Shown: positions 29,227 to 38,772 of the stretch, in pieces
How the letters are laid out: the number at the start of each line of letters is the position of its first letter
Numbering within the stretch: position 1 is the first letter of the stretch
DNA from: an uncultured Brachyspira sp.
Lineage (GTDB): Bacteria > Spirochaetota > Brachyspiria > Brachyspirales > Brachyspiraceae
DNA length: 64,000 nt
Direction of reading: 5' to 3'
Assembly (NCBI RefSeq): GCF_910588665.1
Contig: NZ_CAJUPR010000001.1
Span: 62,001 to 126,000 of the forward strand
The notes under the pieces: generated by a model
Told to the model about the DNA's origin: nothing
The model's database searches: none
Seen by the model: only the letters and a program-made list of their open reading frames with translations
Position numbers and translations under genes: made by a program

Positions 29227-30615
29227 ATGAAATATAGAATATTATTACTTTTATTTATGATTATTAATTGTTCTAATATATTTTCCCAAAATGATAATTT
29301 TTTAGACACAATCATGTTAGATGAAATTAAAAGAGTTTATCCCAACGCTAATGCCGCCGCTCCTTCTAGCTATGTTATAAGTATGAGTTTTGATTTGAAT
29401 AGATACAGATTAAATGAGCCTATAACTATGGAGATAAAAATATATGCTAAGAAAGGCACTATAAGCTTTACTAATTCAGTCAACCCTTTTAATAATTATA
29501 ATTTTACAGTTTATGATAATTATAATAATGCCGTGTCATCGTCGGATAGTTATACAATTTGGAAATATAAAAATGAAGTTTCCGAAGATACATCTAAAGA
29601 CAGAATTGTAACCTTAAATGAAGGCGAAAGTTTTTCATATTATGTGGATTTAAATAATTGGTTTTATTTTAATAAAAAAGGAAGATACAGAGTGGAATGC
29701 AGTTTTAATCCTATGCCTGAAATAAGCGATAATTTTTCTATGACGGCTGATACCTCCTACTTTTTATTAGATGATGCCAGAGTATATAAAAATAATGATA
29801 TGAATATTCTTACTGCAGATAACACTGCTGCAAATCAAAGTGATCCTGAAAATTATTCTTCTTTCGGCGTTATATCTAATACTTTATTAGCTATGAAAAA
29901 CAGAGATTGGACTAATTATTTTAAGTATATGCATATGCCTTCTATAATAAGTATAAGTCAGAGATATTATGAAGCTTATAGAAATAATTACAGCAATACA
30001 TATCTTGAAGATTTTACTGATACAGGAGTAATGCAGAAGGCAAGAACTTTAAGTTTTGAAGCATTTTTAAAAGATCAATTCTCAGATACTGTAAGCGTTA
30101 ATATGATAAGGACAAACTTTGGAAATAATTTCTTAAATAATTTAGAGACGGCTTATAAATCAAGCAATATAAGAGAGCTTGCCATAAGATTTGATATTCT
30201 TTATAGAACTTCTTTGCCTGAGGATAGAAAAATATTATTTGAAGAGTTTAAAAAATATCTATCATCGGCTTATGACAGGCAAGTAAGAAATAAGTTTATA
30301 GCGGAGCTTCAGAGAGATATTATATCAGCTAAAGATTCGAAATTAAAAAATCATTACAGTTTAGTATTGGATATGATTAGAAGAGAATATAATCCTGCTG
30401 TAACTTATACTCTTTTAAATTATGTGATAGATAAAATAACGGTGACGGAAGAATACGGTCTTCAAAGAGCCGAAGTAGATACCAGACTTTATCATAGGTA
30501 TTTTAATGCTGATACGGGAGATATTTATGATCCCGTTGTAAAAAGAACTTTTATTCTAAGAAGAATGGGACAATACTGGTATATAGTTAATTACTATGAC
30601 GCTGTTGTAAATTAA
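29227..30615 (+). CDS. secreted hypothetical protein
   Basis: A 462-aa protein with a signal peptide ending in SNIFSQ. The N-terminal half has a beta-rich, immunoglobulin-like appearance (LNEPITMEIKIYAKKGTISF, GRYRVECSFNP); the C-terminal half is helical with charged segments and ends in a YWYIVNYYDAVVN strand. I do not recognise the family. AAGG lies before the ATG. It is flanked by the Maf-like gene and rpmE on the same strand. Confidence 0.62.
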   Translation: MKYRILLLLFMIINCSNIFSQNDNFLDTIMLDEIKRVYPNANAAAPSSYVISMSFDLNRYRLNEPITMEIKIYAKKGTISFTNSVNPFNNYNFTVYDNYNNAVSSSDSYTIWKYKNEVSEDTSKDRIVTLNEGESFSYYVDLNNWFYFNKKGRYRVECSFNPMPEISDNFSMTADTSYFLLDDARVYKNNDMNILTADNTAANQSDPENYSSFGVISNTLLAMKNRDWTNYFKYMHMPSIISISQRYYEAYRNNYSNTYLEDFTDTGVMQKARTLSFEAFLKDQFSDTVSVNMIRTNFGNNFLNNLETAYKSSNIRELAIRFDILYRTSLPEDRKILFEEFKKYLSSAYDRQVRNKFIAELQRDIISAKDSKLKNHYSLVLDMIRREYNPAVTYTLLNYVIDKITVTEEYGLQRAEVDTRLYHRYFNADTGDIYDPVVKRTFILRRMGQYWYIVNYYDAVVN

Positions 30616-30707
30616 TAAATTCTTACAGGTTCATAAGCTGGCTTAAATAAATTAAGTCATAGGTTCATAGCAAGTTTATAGCATTTAAAAATTATTATTA
30701 TATGCTA

Positions 30708-30735
30708 TTGCAAAAATAAGTATTTATAATATAAT
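30708..30735 (+). promoter_or_regulatory. promoter of rpmE
   Basis: TTGCAA at 30708-30713, 16-bp spacer, TATAAT at 30730-30735, about 49 bp before the ATG. Confidence 0.55.
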
Positions 30736-30783
30736 ATACGCTACCTATGATTTATTATTTTACTTTTTAATGGAGATGCAAAA

Positions 30784-30987
30784 ATGAAAAAAAATATACA
30801 TCCACAATATTTTGAAACAGATGTAAACTGTGCTTGCGGAGCTAATTTTAAAATTCACTCTGTGCAAAAGAGTTTGCATGTAGATATTTGTCATAACTGC
30901 CACCCTTTCTTTACAGGCAAACAGAAAATTCTTGACACTGCAGGAAGAGTTGATAAGTTCAAAAAACGTTACGGCTTAAAAAAATAA
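30784..30987 (+). CDS. rpmE: 50S ribosomal protein L31, zinc-binding form
   Basis: A 67-aa protein with the complete zinc-site cysteines (CACG near residue 17 and CHNCHPF near residue 38), then FTGKQKILDTAGRVDKFKKRYG, the L31 signature. Retention of the cysteines marks the C+ form. GGAG lies before the ATG. It is a single-gene unit with its own promoter. Confidence 0.96.
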   Translation: MKKNIHPQYFETDVNCACGANFKIHSVQKSLHVDICHNCHPFFTGKQKILDTAGRVDKFKKRYGLKK

Positions 30988-31024
30988 TTCATTATAAAGA
31001 ATTAATGCCGATTTGCATTACAGT

Positions 31025-31064
31025 AATTAGTTTAAGTTTAAATTATTATAAGTTTAAACTAATT
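31025..31064. terminator. AT-rich inverted repeat downstream of rpmE
   Basis: AATTAGTTTAA pairs perfectly with TTAAACTAATT; the stem can be extended inward by five more pairs including two G-T. No T-tract follows, so its use as a terminator of rpmE is uncertain. Confidence 0.4.
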
Positions 31065-31177
31065 ATACAGTTATCATAAATTAGTTTTTATATTTGAATA
31101 TCAAAGCCTCTGATTTTTATAGTTCATTCTTTTATTACTTACAGTTTATCATTAAATCATTGTTTTAAGGAATTATT

Positions 31178-31882
31178 ATGAAATTTATTATAGAGAATAA
31201 AGTATTTGAAATTTTGGATAATTTATGCGTGGCTTTAGTTATTGCTGAAGGAATAAATAATACTGAAAAAAATGATGAAATATCTTCTATCTTTAAGGAA
31301 AATATTTTAAAAGCTCAGTCCGATTTTGAAAATATTAAAGTAAAAGAAATCAAATCTATTAAATGCTACAGAGATGCTTTTCAGAAATTAAATATAAATC
31401 CTAATAAATTTATGTGTTCTATAGAAGCCCTTCTTACTAGAATATCAAAGAAAAAAGGAATGCCTGAGATAAATTCAGCGGTGGATTTAGTTAATGCCGT
31501 TTCCATTAAATATAAGCTTCCTATGGGAGCTCATGATTTAGATTCTATGAATAATCAAGATTTCTGTATAAGATATTCAGTTAATAACGATTCATTTATT
31601 CCTTTTGGAGAAACAAATTCAGAAAAGGTTGATAATAATGAATTAGTATATGCAGTATCGAATGATGTAAGAACTAGAAGATGGATATGGAGGCAGAGCG
31701 AACATGGGAAAATTACTGAAAGCTCTTCTAATATAATATTTCCAATAGATGCTTTTGCAGGTATTAATGATGATATTGCTGTTAAAGCCAGAGACGAGCT
31801 CAGCGTATTATTATCAAAGTTTTTTAACTGCAGTATAAAAACTGCATTTATAGATTCTGAAAATAATTATACAGAGTTTTAG
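31178..31882 (+). CDS. B3/B4 tRNA-binding domain protein
   Basis: A 234-aa stand-alone protein related to the B3/B4 editing-type domain of the phenylalanyl-tRNA synthetase beta chain. It has KCYRDAFQKLNINPNKF near residue 64, SIEALLTRISKKKGMPEINSAVD and the later LPMGAHDLD and VSNDVRTRRWIWRQSEHG blocks of that family. The family is thought to act on misacylated tRNA or related substrates; the function is unproven. It ends at a bidirectional terminator shared with the convergent symporter gene. Confidence 0.8.
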   Translation: MKFIIENKVFEILDNLCVALVIAEGINNTEKNDEISSIFKENILKAQSDFENIKVKEIKSIKCYRDAFQKLNINPNKFMCSIEALLTRISKKKGMPEINSAVDLVNAVSIKYKLPMGAHDLDSMNNQDFCIRYSVNNDSFIPFGETNSEKVDNNELVYAVSNDVRTRRWIWRQSEHGKITESSSNIIFPIDAFAGINDDIAVKARDELSVLLSKFFNCSIKTAFIDSENNYTEF

Positions 31883-31888
31883 TATAAA

Positions 31889-31933
31889 AAAAGAGATAGT
31901 TATTTTTAATATTTTAATAAAACTATCTCTTTT
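31889..31933. terminator. bidirectional intrinsic terminator
   Basis: AAAAGAGATAGTT pairs perfectly over 13 bp with AACTATCTCTTTT, with A- and T-rich flanks on both sides. It lies between two convergent genes and can end both transcripts. Confidence 0.85.
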
Positions 31934-31941
31934 ATTATTAT

Positions 31942-33126
31942 TTAAGCTTCGGTTTCTTTTTTTATTTTAGTTTTATAGAACCAATCTATAAATACTGCTA
32001 TAGCATTATCTCCCGATACATTAGCTGCTGTGCCGAAAGAGTCCTGAGTTAAATATAATGCAATCATAAGTCCCTGCAATTCTTCTCCCGTAATTCCAAT
32101 CATATACAGAAAAGGCAATGCACTCATAACTGCGCCTCCTGGAGCTCCCGGAGCTGCTATCATAGCAATTCCAAGCATAAGTATAAAAGGAAGTATGGAA
32201 TTGTAAACAGGATTTTGTCCTAAAATTAATATAACGGCAGTAGAACAGCAGATTAATGTTATCATAGAGCCTGCCAAGTGTATAGTTGCGCAAAGAGGTA
32301 TTACAAAATTTCTTATTTGTTCGCTTACTCCGTTTTTTTCGGCTGCTATAAGACTTATAGGTATTGTAGCGGCGCTGCTTTGAGTACCTACAGCGGTAAA
32401 ATAGGGAGGTATTTGATTTTTTATAAGCATTATAGGAGATTTTTTTCCTATAGCTCCTGCAATTATAAATAAAGCTGTTATATAGAGTATATGAAGAACA
32501 ATAACTACAGCAAATACTTTTCCGAATATTATAAGTATATGCTGTATGCTTCCCGCATAAGCCAGATTTGCAAATGTTCCTAAAATATGCAAAGGCAGTA
32601 TGGGAATAATAATATTTTTAAGTATTGCCTGTATAACTTCCTCAGAATCTTTTATTATAGAAAATAATTCAGCGCCCTGTCTTTTAGGTCTAAGCATTGT
32701 TATTCCTATTCCAAGTATAAATGCAAATATTACGGCAGAAGTAACATCAAATAATGGTTTAAGAGGTATTGTAAAATAGCTTTGCAGTCCAGATTCTATT
32801 TTTACACTGTTTAGGCTTGCTGCTCCCAAAAGCGACGGAAATAGATTTGAAGCTGTGAAAAATGCTATGCTTCCAGCTATTAATGTGGATGCATAAGATA
32901 TAATTACAGTAATTCCTATTAGCTTTGAAGCTCCTTCAGTTAAACTTGATATGCCATATCCTATAAAAGCAACTATCATCAAAGGTATTATAAAATTCAG
33001 AAATAAACTGAATATACCGCTTATAGTTATAAATATTCTTACTGCAGGTGCAGGAAGAAATATACCTATTAATATACCTAAAATTATGGCTATTATGATC
33101 CTAGGTAAAAGACCTATTTTTTTCAT
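31942..33126 (-). CDS. dicarboxylate/amino acid:cation symporter (DAACS)
   Basis: A 394-aa membrane transporter with about eight TM segments. It shows a serine-rich re-entrant loop (VGTQSSAATIPISL), the APGAPGGAVMSALPFL loop and the DSFGTAANVSGDNAIAVF substrate-binding segment, hallmarks of the glutamate/aspartate:Na+/H+ symporter family. The substrate is probably an acidic amino acid or dicarboxylate but is not determined. The ATG is preceded by GGAGA. Its 3' end is at the shared terminator. Confidence 0.9.
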   Translation of the reverse strand: MKKIGLLPRIIIAIILGILIGIFLPAPAVRIFITISGIFSLFLNFIIPLMIVAFIGYGISSLTEGASKLIGITVIISYASTLIAGSIAFFTASNLFPSLLGAASLNSVKIESGLQSYFTIPLKPLFDVTSAVIFAFILGIGITMLRPKRQGAELFSIIKDSEEVIQAILKNIIIPILPLHILGTFANLAYAGSIQHILIIFGKVFAVVIVLHILYITALFIIAGAIGKKSPIMLIKNQIPPYFTAVGTQSSAATIPISLIAAEKNGVSEQIRNFVIPLCATIHLAGSMITLICCSTAVILILGQNPVYNSILPFILMLGIAMIAAPGAPGGAVMSALPFLYMIGITGEELQGLMIALYLTQDSFGTAANVSGDNAIAVFIDWFYKTKIKKETEA

Positions 33127-33293
33127 TTGATGTCTCCATTATATTTTTCTATGTAAAGTAGTATATAATTTTTTTTTATGTATTCAATTTAATATATAAT
33201 TTTTTTAATCTATTTGATTATTTTAATTATTAATTAATTAGTATTTAAATATTTATAATACACTTAATACATATTAATGATTCATAAAATAAT

Positions 33294-33321
33294 TTGACAA
33301 ATTAATCTATTTTTGTATAAT
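33294..33321 (+). promoter_or_regulatory. promoter of ispF
   Basis: TTGACA at 33294-33299, 16-bp spacer, TATAAT at 33316-33321, about 32 bp before ATG 33353. Confidence 0.75.
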
Positions 33322-33352
33322 TTATAAATATAAAAAACATGGAAATTACTAA

Positions 33353-33829
33353 ATGAGAATAGGTTATGGTTATGATTCGCATATATTTGCAGAGAATCGT
33401 AAGCTTATATTGGCAGGTATCGAAATACCTTATGAATTCGGTCTTAAAGGACATTCTGATGCTGATGCGGTAATTCATTCATTAATAGATTCTATATTTG
33501 GGGCGTTGGCATTAGGAGATATAGGAAGTCATTTTTCGGATAATGATAATAAATATAAAGATATATCATCTGTAATATTACTTAAAAAAACGGTTTCAAT
33601 AATGAAAGAAAATAATTATTCTATTGTTAATACTGATATTACAATTATTCTGGAAAAGCCTAAATTAAGAGATTATACGAACTCTATGAGAGAAAATCTA
33701 TCTGGAATTTTAGAAACCAATATAAAAAATATTTCCATAAAAGCTAAAACTAATGAGAAAATGGATTCTATAGGCAGAGGAGAGGGGGTTGCTGTTCATT
33801 GCGTATCATTGTTGAAAAGAATAAAATAA
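33353..33829 (+). CDS. ispF: 2-C-methyl-D-erythritol 2,4-cyclodiphosphate synthase
   Basis: A 158-aa protein with the metal-binding GYDSH at residues 6-10, GHSDADAVIHSLIDSIFGALALGDIG and KAKTNEKMDSIGRGEGVAVH, all standard for IspF. It carries out the fifth step of the non-mevalonate isoprenoid pathway as a trimer. The gene is followed 16 bp later by a squalene-synthase-like gene, so both form an operon driven by one promoter. Confidence 0.95.
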   Translation: MRIGYGYDSHIFAENRKLILAGIEIPYEFGLKGHSDADAVIHSLIDSIFGALALGDIGSHFSDNDNKYKDISSVILLKKTVSIMKENNYSIVNTDITIILEKPKLRDYTNSMRENLSGILETNIKNISIKAKTNEKMDSIGRGEGVAVHCVSLLKRIK

Positions 33830-33845
33830 AGACTTAGGAAAATAT

Positions 33846-34814
33846 ATGGCGACAAAAATTAATACAAAATATTTACTTGACTTAGTTTCAAGAAGTTTTG
33901 CTCTTACTATACCATTGCTTGATAAAAATAAAAAGAATAAGGTGGAAATACAATATCTGCTTGCTAGAATAATAGATACTATAGAAGATTCAACTCATAG
34001 TGCTGAGGATAAAGAAACATTGATAACAGGTTTTATAAATATATTAAAAACGGAGAATATAGATAATTTAGAAAATTTAAAAAAAATAGTTATAGAAAAT
34101 TCCATTAATGAAAATGATAAAGTATTAATAGAAAATATTGATATAGTATTAAAATCATTTTTCACTTTCAGGTATGATATAAAAAATATGTCTGTTTCAT
34201 ATTTAAGAGAAATGGGATACGGTATGATTTACTATCAGGATCATATTATATCTTCATTTGAAGATTTAGACGATTATTGTTATTATGTTGCAGGAACCGT
34301 TGGGCTTTATCTTACAGAACTTGCAAAAATATTGGATAATATGGAATTAGATAAAGATAAAGCTAAAAGTCTTGGAAGGTTTTTGCAGAAAGTAAATATT
34401 ATTAAAGATGCTAAATTGGACTATAAAGAAAAAAGGGTATTTTGGCCGCTGAGTTTATTTGATAATGAGAATCCTGCTCCATATTTTGAAGACGGCGCTT
34501 ATATGGATAAATCTATGGAAATTCTGTCAAAAATGATAGATTCTGTTATGACTGAGTTTAAAGATTCAATTGAATATATTATGTCTATAGATAAAAAAGC
34601 TTTAGGGTACAGGCATTTTTGTTTAGTTGCGGTTTTAATGGGTTATGAAACAATAAAACTTATGAAAAATAATTATAATATATTTATGGGTGAAGCTGTA
34701 AAAATACCTAAAAAAAATGTTTTGGAAATAGCTGCAAAGGTTAAATCTGATTTTTACACCAATAAAAAATTAGAAGATTTATTGGAAAAAGAAGCGGAAA
34801 TAAAAGAATCTTAA
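33846..34814 (+). CDS. squalene/phytoene synthase family protein
   Basis: A 322-aa helical enzyme of the squalene-synthase type. The first Asp-rich motif reads IIDTIEDSTH near residue 52, preceded by SRSFALTIPLL; the second region has YCYYVAGTVG, FLQKVNIIKDAKLD and FWPLSLF. This matches the eukaryote-type farnesyl-diphosphate farnesyltransferase pattern more than bacterial phytoene synthase. Two FPP would be joined to squalene or presqualene diphosphate. No membrane anchor is seen at the C-terminus. Co-transcribed with ispF. Confidence 0.85.
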   Translation: MATKINTKYLLDLVSRSFALTIPLLDKNKKNKVEIQYLLARIIDTIEDSTHSAEDKETLITGFINILKTENIDNLENLKKIVIENSINENDKVLIENIDIVLKSFFTFRYDIKNMSVSYLREMGYGMIYYQDHIISSFEDLDDYCYYVAGTVGLYLTELAKILDNMELDKDKAKSLGRFLQKVNIIKDAKLDYKEKRVFWPLSLFDNENPAPYFEDGAYMDKSMEILSKMIDSVMTEFKDSIEYIMSIDKKALGYRHFCLVAVLMGYETIKLMKNNYNIFMGEAVKIPKKNVLEIAAKVKSDFYTNKKLEDLLEKEAEIKES

Positions 34815-34835
34815 ATTCATAAAAATATTAATTTT

Positions 34836-34946
34836 TTATTATTGCCAATAAAAATTGTTCGCTTAAAGTTTCTGTCATTCTTGCGAATGCCAGAAGCTCA
34901 CAATTTTCATAATTTAATCTTAGTAATATTTAAAAATTATAATTTA
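34836..34946. repeat. 111-bp dispersed repeat, copy 1
   Basis: Identical to 38923-39033 apart from one base (34846 C versus 38933 T). It overlaps the last codons and the stop of ybeY (34930-34946). Outer 8-bp arms AAAATTGT and ACAATTTT enclose an inner stem TTCTG/CAGAA topped by ATTC/GAAT, so a structured RNA is possible. In one minus-strand frame it reads CELLAFARMTETLSEQFL and the single difference is synonymous. Confidence 0.85.
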
Positions 34947-35382
34947 CTTTTATTTTTTTGCTTCTATTTTCTTTTATGGCATCTATTACGCTGTTATACA
35001 GAGTTTTCATTTTCTCATTATTTTCTATTAAAGATTTTTTGGTATAATTATGATGTATTCCTTTCAAATGCAGTACGGAATGTATAATTAATTTCAATAT
35101 AGCTTTTTTCACTTTAGTTTGAGGATATCTATTTATAACCCACTCATAAGAAATAACTATATCTCCGCCTTCGTCAATACCTCCCATAGAAAATGTTAAT
35201 ACATCTGTTGATTTATTTTTATTTCTAAAATTATTATTAAGCTTTTTTATATACTCATCATAACAAAAAAGTAAATTTACATCTCCTTTAATTTCTGCTT
35301 TTTTCAATGAAAAATATAAAAAATATCTGTAGTATTTTAAATCAATATTATAATCCGTTTCATTAAAAACATTAATTTTCAT
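34930..35382 (-). CDS. ybeY: rRNA maturation endoribonuclease YbeY
   Basis: A 150-aa metalloenzyme with the zinc motif HSVLHLKGIHH near residue 112; the three metal histidines are in place, while the usual Asp before the last His is replaced by His. The upstream block KSTDVLTFSMGG, with the GGDIVIS strand, is typical. YbeY processes the 3' end of 16S rRNA. It is the last gene of the phoH-pgpH-ybeY cluster, starting 4 bp after pgpH. Its final residues and stop lie inside the 111-bp repeat, suggesting that the repeat inserted at the gene's end. Confidence 0.92.
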   Translation of the reverse strand: MKINVFNETDYNIDLKYYRYFLYFSLKKAEIKGDVNLLFCYDEYIKKLNNNFRNKNKSTDVLTFSMGGIDEGGDIVISYEWVINRYPQTKVKKAILKLIIHSVLHLKGIHHNYTKKSLIENNEKMKTLYNSVIDAIKENRSKKIKVNYNF

Positions 35383-35386
35383 AATT

Positions 35387-37777
35387 TTATTTCTTAATAG
35401 TTTCTTTTGTATATTTTTTACTATTGCCGTATTTTAATTCTTTTTCTTCTTTTTCATTTTTATGTTTTATCGGAGTCTTTTTTGATATTTTTTCTTTTAT
35501 ATTATCCGCTCTTTTTTTTACTTTACTAATATTTTCTTTAGAATCCATATCTTCATTATCTTCTTTAGACTCTTCTTCTGGAAGCTTAGGATATTTAATT
35601 CTTTCATGAAGAGAAATTATTATTTTTTGGAATGTAATTCTTTTAATTATTTCTATATCTTTTAAAGTAAGTCCGCTGTCATTTAATTCACCCTGAGCCA
35701 TTTTATCATCAACAATATTATCTATAAGCATCTGCAAATCTTCTCTTTTAGGCGAATCTAAAGTTCTGCTTGCGGCTTCTACGGAATCTAATATCATAAG
35801 AATAGCAGTTATTTTAGACTGAGGAGCAGGACCCTGATATGTGAATAAATTCAAATCAACATCTGGATTTTCTTTTAAAGCCTCTACATAAAAGTATTTT
35901 ATCAAACTAGTTCCATGATGCTCCCTTATCGCCGCAATAACCTCTTTAGGAAGTCTGTATTTTTTAGCTATTTCAATTCCCAAACGGACATGGGCTTTTA
36001 CTATAGAAGCGGAAAGAGTAGGCTTTAATTTATTATGTCTATTCTCATTTCTATTTGAGTTCTCTATATAATATAAAGGATTTTCCATTTTTCCTATATC
36101 ATGATAGTATGCAGATACACATGCAAGTCTGGCATCTTCGCCTATCTCTTCTGCTATAGTTTCAACCAGATTAGCCATGCTTATTGAATGGTGATAGGTA
36201 CCAGGAGCTTTCATCTGCAATTGTCTAAGAAGCGGGTTATTCAAATCTGAAAGCTCCTGAAGTCTGAATATAGTAGCAGTTTCAAGCATATATTCGCAAA
36301 TCGGAAGAAATATCATAACAAATATAGACTGAGTAAATCCGCTTGCAAAAGAAAATACAAAAGTTAAATAAGTTATCTTCATATTGCTGTTAAGAAACAT
36401 TCCAACTAAAGACATAACACTCAAATATGCCCCTATGAGCAATCCTATCCAAAGAATAGCATATCTATTATTAATTTTTCTTGACAGTATAGACACAAAT
36501 ACGGATATAACAAATAATGCAGATATTTCAAATATGCCTGCCTGAGCTATATTAGCTGCAAGCACTGTTATGCATAATGTTATTATAGATGATATACCTC
36601 TTTTAGCTCCAAGCAAAGAGTTTATAATGCTGAACATAGGTATAAATGTGTAAATATAAAAAGGCATAGAAATATCTGGTATCTTATATGATATATGATT
36701 ATAGAATATATATGATATTGCAATTATGATGGCATACTCCGCCGAAAACAGAAGAAAATTTTTAAAATTGATATAAAAAGGTATTTTATATTTAAAAATA
36801 ATAAATCCTATAAATATAAAAAGCATTAAAATAAATAAAGCCTGACCTACCAAAACAGATATATTATAGCTTTCAAAATTATTTCCGAATAAATCTCTTA
36901 TAAATTCTGCTTTTTCTTCGGTTACTCTGTCTCCTACTTTCAAAATAGAAAAACCTTTTTTTATTAAATTATAAACAGGCTCAACACTGTATTTTATAGA
37001 ATTAATTTTTTCTTTAGTTTTTGCAGAATTATATATCAGATTATCTCTTAAAAATACATTTACTATAGAAGATATTGTGTTTATATGATTAATGCTTAAA
37101 TTCCTGTATTTAGCTGCTATAATTGAAGGAAGCTCAATTCTTAAATCCTCCAAAAAAAACACTCTGTTTCTAGGAAGCAGTTTTTCTTCAATTATATAAT
37201 TATCAAAGCTGTATATAAATATTCCATTATCCAATATTAAACTTAATGTATCTGAACTTAAGCTCACCCTTGATATAATTCCAACATCAAATAATTCTTT
37301 AATGGTTTCTATTACCTTGTTTTCATAACCAATATTAAGTTCATTAACTACAGCATTAGAAAATACGGATTTATTTATAGGCTCATCATATAGAATAACG
37401 AATTGATTATATATTTCATCAATAGGAACTTCATTATCATACGATATTCTCATAAAAGAAAACATATTGCTTATTTTTGATATGATTTCATACTCTATAC
37501 TTTTAGGCATATCAAATACTGGAGATATGGTTGATTCCATATAATAAATAACTCTTTCTGTTTCTTCTTTATTTTCATATTTAACATTTTGTTTTACTAT
37601 TAAAGGTTGTTTTACAATATCTCCAACAGGCGGAATTTCAACTTTCTGTATATATGTAGGAAATACCAGAAACAAAGTAAAAGCATACAATATTACAGAG
37701 ATAATTAACTGCATAATCCTTTCTATATTCGGCGGTTTATTTAAAACTGATTTCATTGCTTTTTTATTAATATTCAT
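35387..37777 (-). CDS. pgpH: 7TM-HD cyclic-di-AMP phosphodiesterase PgpH-like
   Basis: A 796-aa membrane protein: one N-terminal TM, a large extracytoplasmic domain (about residues 40-300), a block of about seven TM segments (300-510), and a cytoplasmic HD phosphohydrolase (HHSISMANL, YYHDIGKMENP, REHHGTSLIKYF). This is the architecture of PgpH/YqfF, which degrades c-di-AMP. The C-terminus is a highly charged Lys/Glu tail. ATG 37777 is preceded by AAGG. It lies between phoH and ybeY, as in many bacteria. Confidence 0.92.
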   Translation of the reverse strand: MNINKKAMKSVLNKPPNIERIMQLIISVILYAFTLFLVFPTYIQKVEIPPVGDIVKQPLIVKQNVKYENKEETERVIYYMESTISPVFDMPKSIEYEIISKISNMFSFMRISYDNEVPIDEIYNQFVILYDEPINKSVFSNAVVNELNIGYENKVIETIKELFDVGIISRVSLSSDTLSLILDNGIFIYSFDNYIIEEKLLPRNRVFFLEDLRIELPSIIAAKYRNLSINHINTISSIVNVFLRDNLIYNSAKTKEKINSIKYSVEPVYNLIKKGFSILKVGDRVTEEKAEFIRDLFGNNFESYNISVLVGQALFILMLFIFIGFIIFKYKIPFYINFKNFLLFSAEYAIIIAISYIFYNHISYKIPDISMPFYIYTFIPMFSIINSLLGAKRGISSIITLCITVLAANIAQAGIFEISALFVISVFVSILSRKINNRYAILWIGLLIGAYLSVMSLVGMFLNSNMKITYLTFVFSFASGFTQSIFVMIFLPICEYMLETATIFRLQELSDLNNPLLRQLQMKAPGTYHHSISMANLVETIAEEIGEDARLACVSAYYHDIGKMENPLYYIENSNRNENRHNKLKPTLSASIVKAHVRLGIEIAKKYRLPKEVIAAIREHHGTSLIKYFYVEALKENPDVDLNLFTYQGPAPQSKITAILMILDSVEAASRTLDSPKREDLQMLIDNIVDDKMAQGELNDSGLTLKDIEIIKRITFQKIIISLHERIKYPKLPEEESKEDNEDMDSKENISKVKKRADNIKEKISKKTPIKHKNEKEEKELKYGNSKKYTKETIKK

Positions 37778-37818
37778 AATCAACAATACCTTTTTTTCAA
37801 AAATATAAAATTTATTTA

Positions 37819-38772
37819 TTATAAATCGGCATTATCATAAGCTTCTAATATTTTAGAAACTAAATGATGCCTTATAACATCTTTTTTTTCAAAATGATGA
37901 AAACCAATTCCTTTGATATCTTTTAATATTCTTAAAGCATGCTCAAGACCTGACTGCACATTATTAGACAGATCGCTTTGAGATATATCCCCTGTAATAA
38001 CTGCCTTAGATTTATAGCCTATCCTGCTTAAAAACATTTTCATCTGAGATATGGTAGTATTCTGCGCCTCGTCAAGAATAATAAAAGATCTGTTTAGAGT
38101 TCTTCCTCTCATATAGGCTAAAGGGGCAGACTCTATTTTACCCTCTTCCATATATTTTGATATCATATCGTTTGAAAGAATGCCGTATAATGAATCGTAA
38201 ATAGGACGCATATAGGGAGAAATTTTTTCTTTGAAATCCCCTGGTAAATATCCTAAGCTTTCCCCTGCCTCCACAACAGGTCTTGTTATTATTATACGCT
38301 CTGCTTTTCCTTCTGCAAGTAAATTTACTGCAAAAGCAACAGAAAGAAAAGTCTTTCCCGTACCTGCGGCGCCTGTAGAAAATACTATATCATTTCTCTG
38401 CATTTTATATAAATACTCGCCTTGAGATATAGTTTTCATTTCTATGCTTCTTCCTAAATACGGAAGTTTTATATGCATTGATATTAATTGATTTTCCTTA
38501 TCATTATTAACATTATCAGCTATGCTTATAACTTTTTGCGGATTTATCTCTGATGAAGAGTTATATAAATCTTTTAATATATATAAAACTTTGATTGTAT
38601 CTTCTACTTTACCGAAACTGCCTTCAATAGTTAACTCATTTCCCTTAGGATATATGGAAACATCAAATTTTTCCTCTAATATGCTTATATTAGAATCGTT
38701 AATGCCGCATATTGAAATAAAAGATTCATTATCTTTAAATTTTACTTTATTATCTAATATATTTCTGTTAAT
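37819..38772 (-). CDS. phoH: PhoH-like ATPase, with non-standard start codon
   Basis: The P-loop core (STGAAGTGKTFLS, RPVVEAGESLGYLPGD, ILDEAQNTT) is preceded in the same open frame by a further 98 codons that encode the expected N-terminal domain (ISICGINDSNISILEEKF, then IYPKGNELTIEG). No ATG, GTG or TTG occurs in that part before the stop at 38791-38793. A good SD (AGAAGGA, 38782-38788) is followed after 6 nt by ATA and after 9 nt by ATT (38770-38772); one of these is the likely start. About 317 aa, the normal length. The role in RNA handling is inferred from the family. First gene of phoH-pgpH-ybeY. Confidence 0.85.
   Translation of the reverse strand: MNRNILDNKVKFKDNESFISICGINDSNISILEEKFDVSIYPKGNELTIEGSFGKVEDTIKVLYILKDLYNSSSEINPQKVISIADNVNNDKENQLISMHIKLPYLGRSIEMKTISQGEYLYKMQRNDIVFSTGAAGTGKTFLSVAFAVNLLAEGKAERIIITRPVVEAGESLGYLPGDFKEKISPYMRPIYDSLYGILSNDMISKYMEEGKIESAPLAYMRGRTLNRSFIILDEAQNTTISQMKMFLSRIGYKSKAVITGDISQSDLSNNVQSGLEHALRILKDIKGIGFHHFEKKDVIRHHLVSKILEAYDNADL

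Noticed and set aside
34842..35087. Plus-strand frame of 81 codons
   Set aside because: It lies in the 111-bp repeat and opposite to ybeY, which has clear family motifs.
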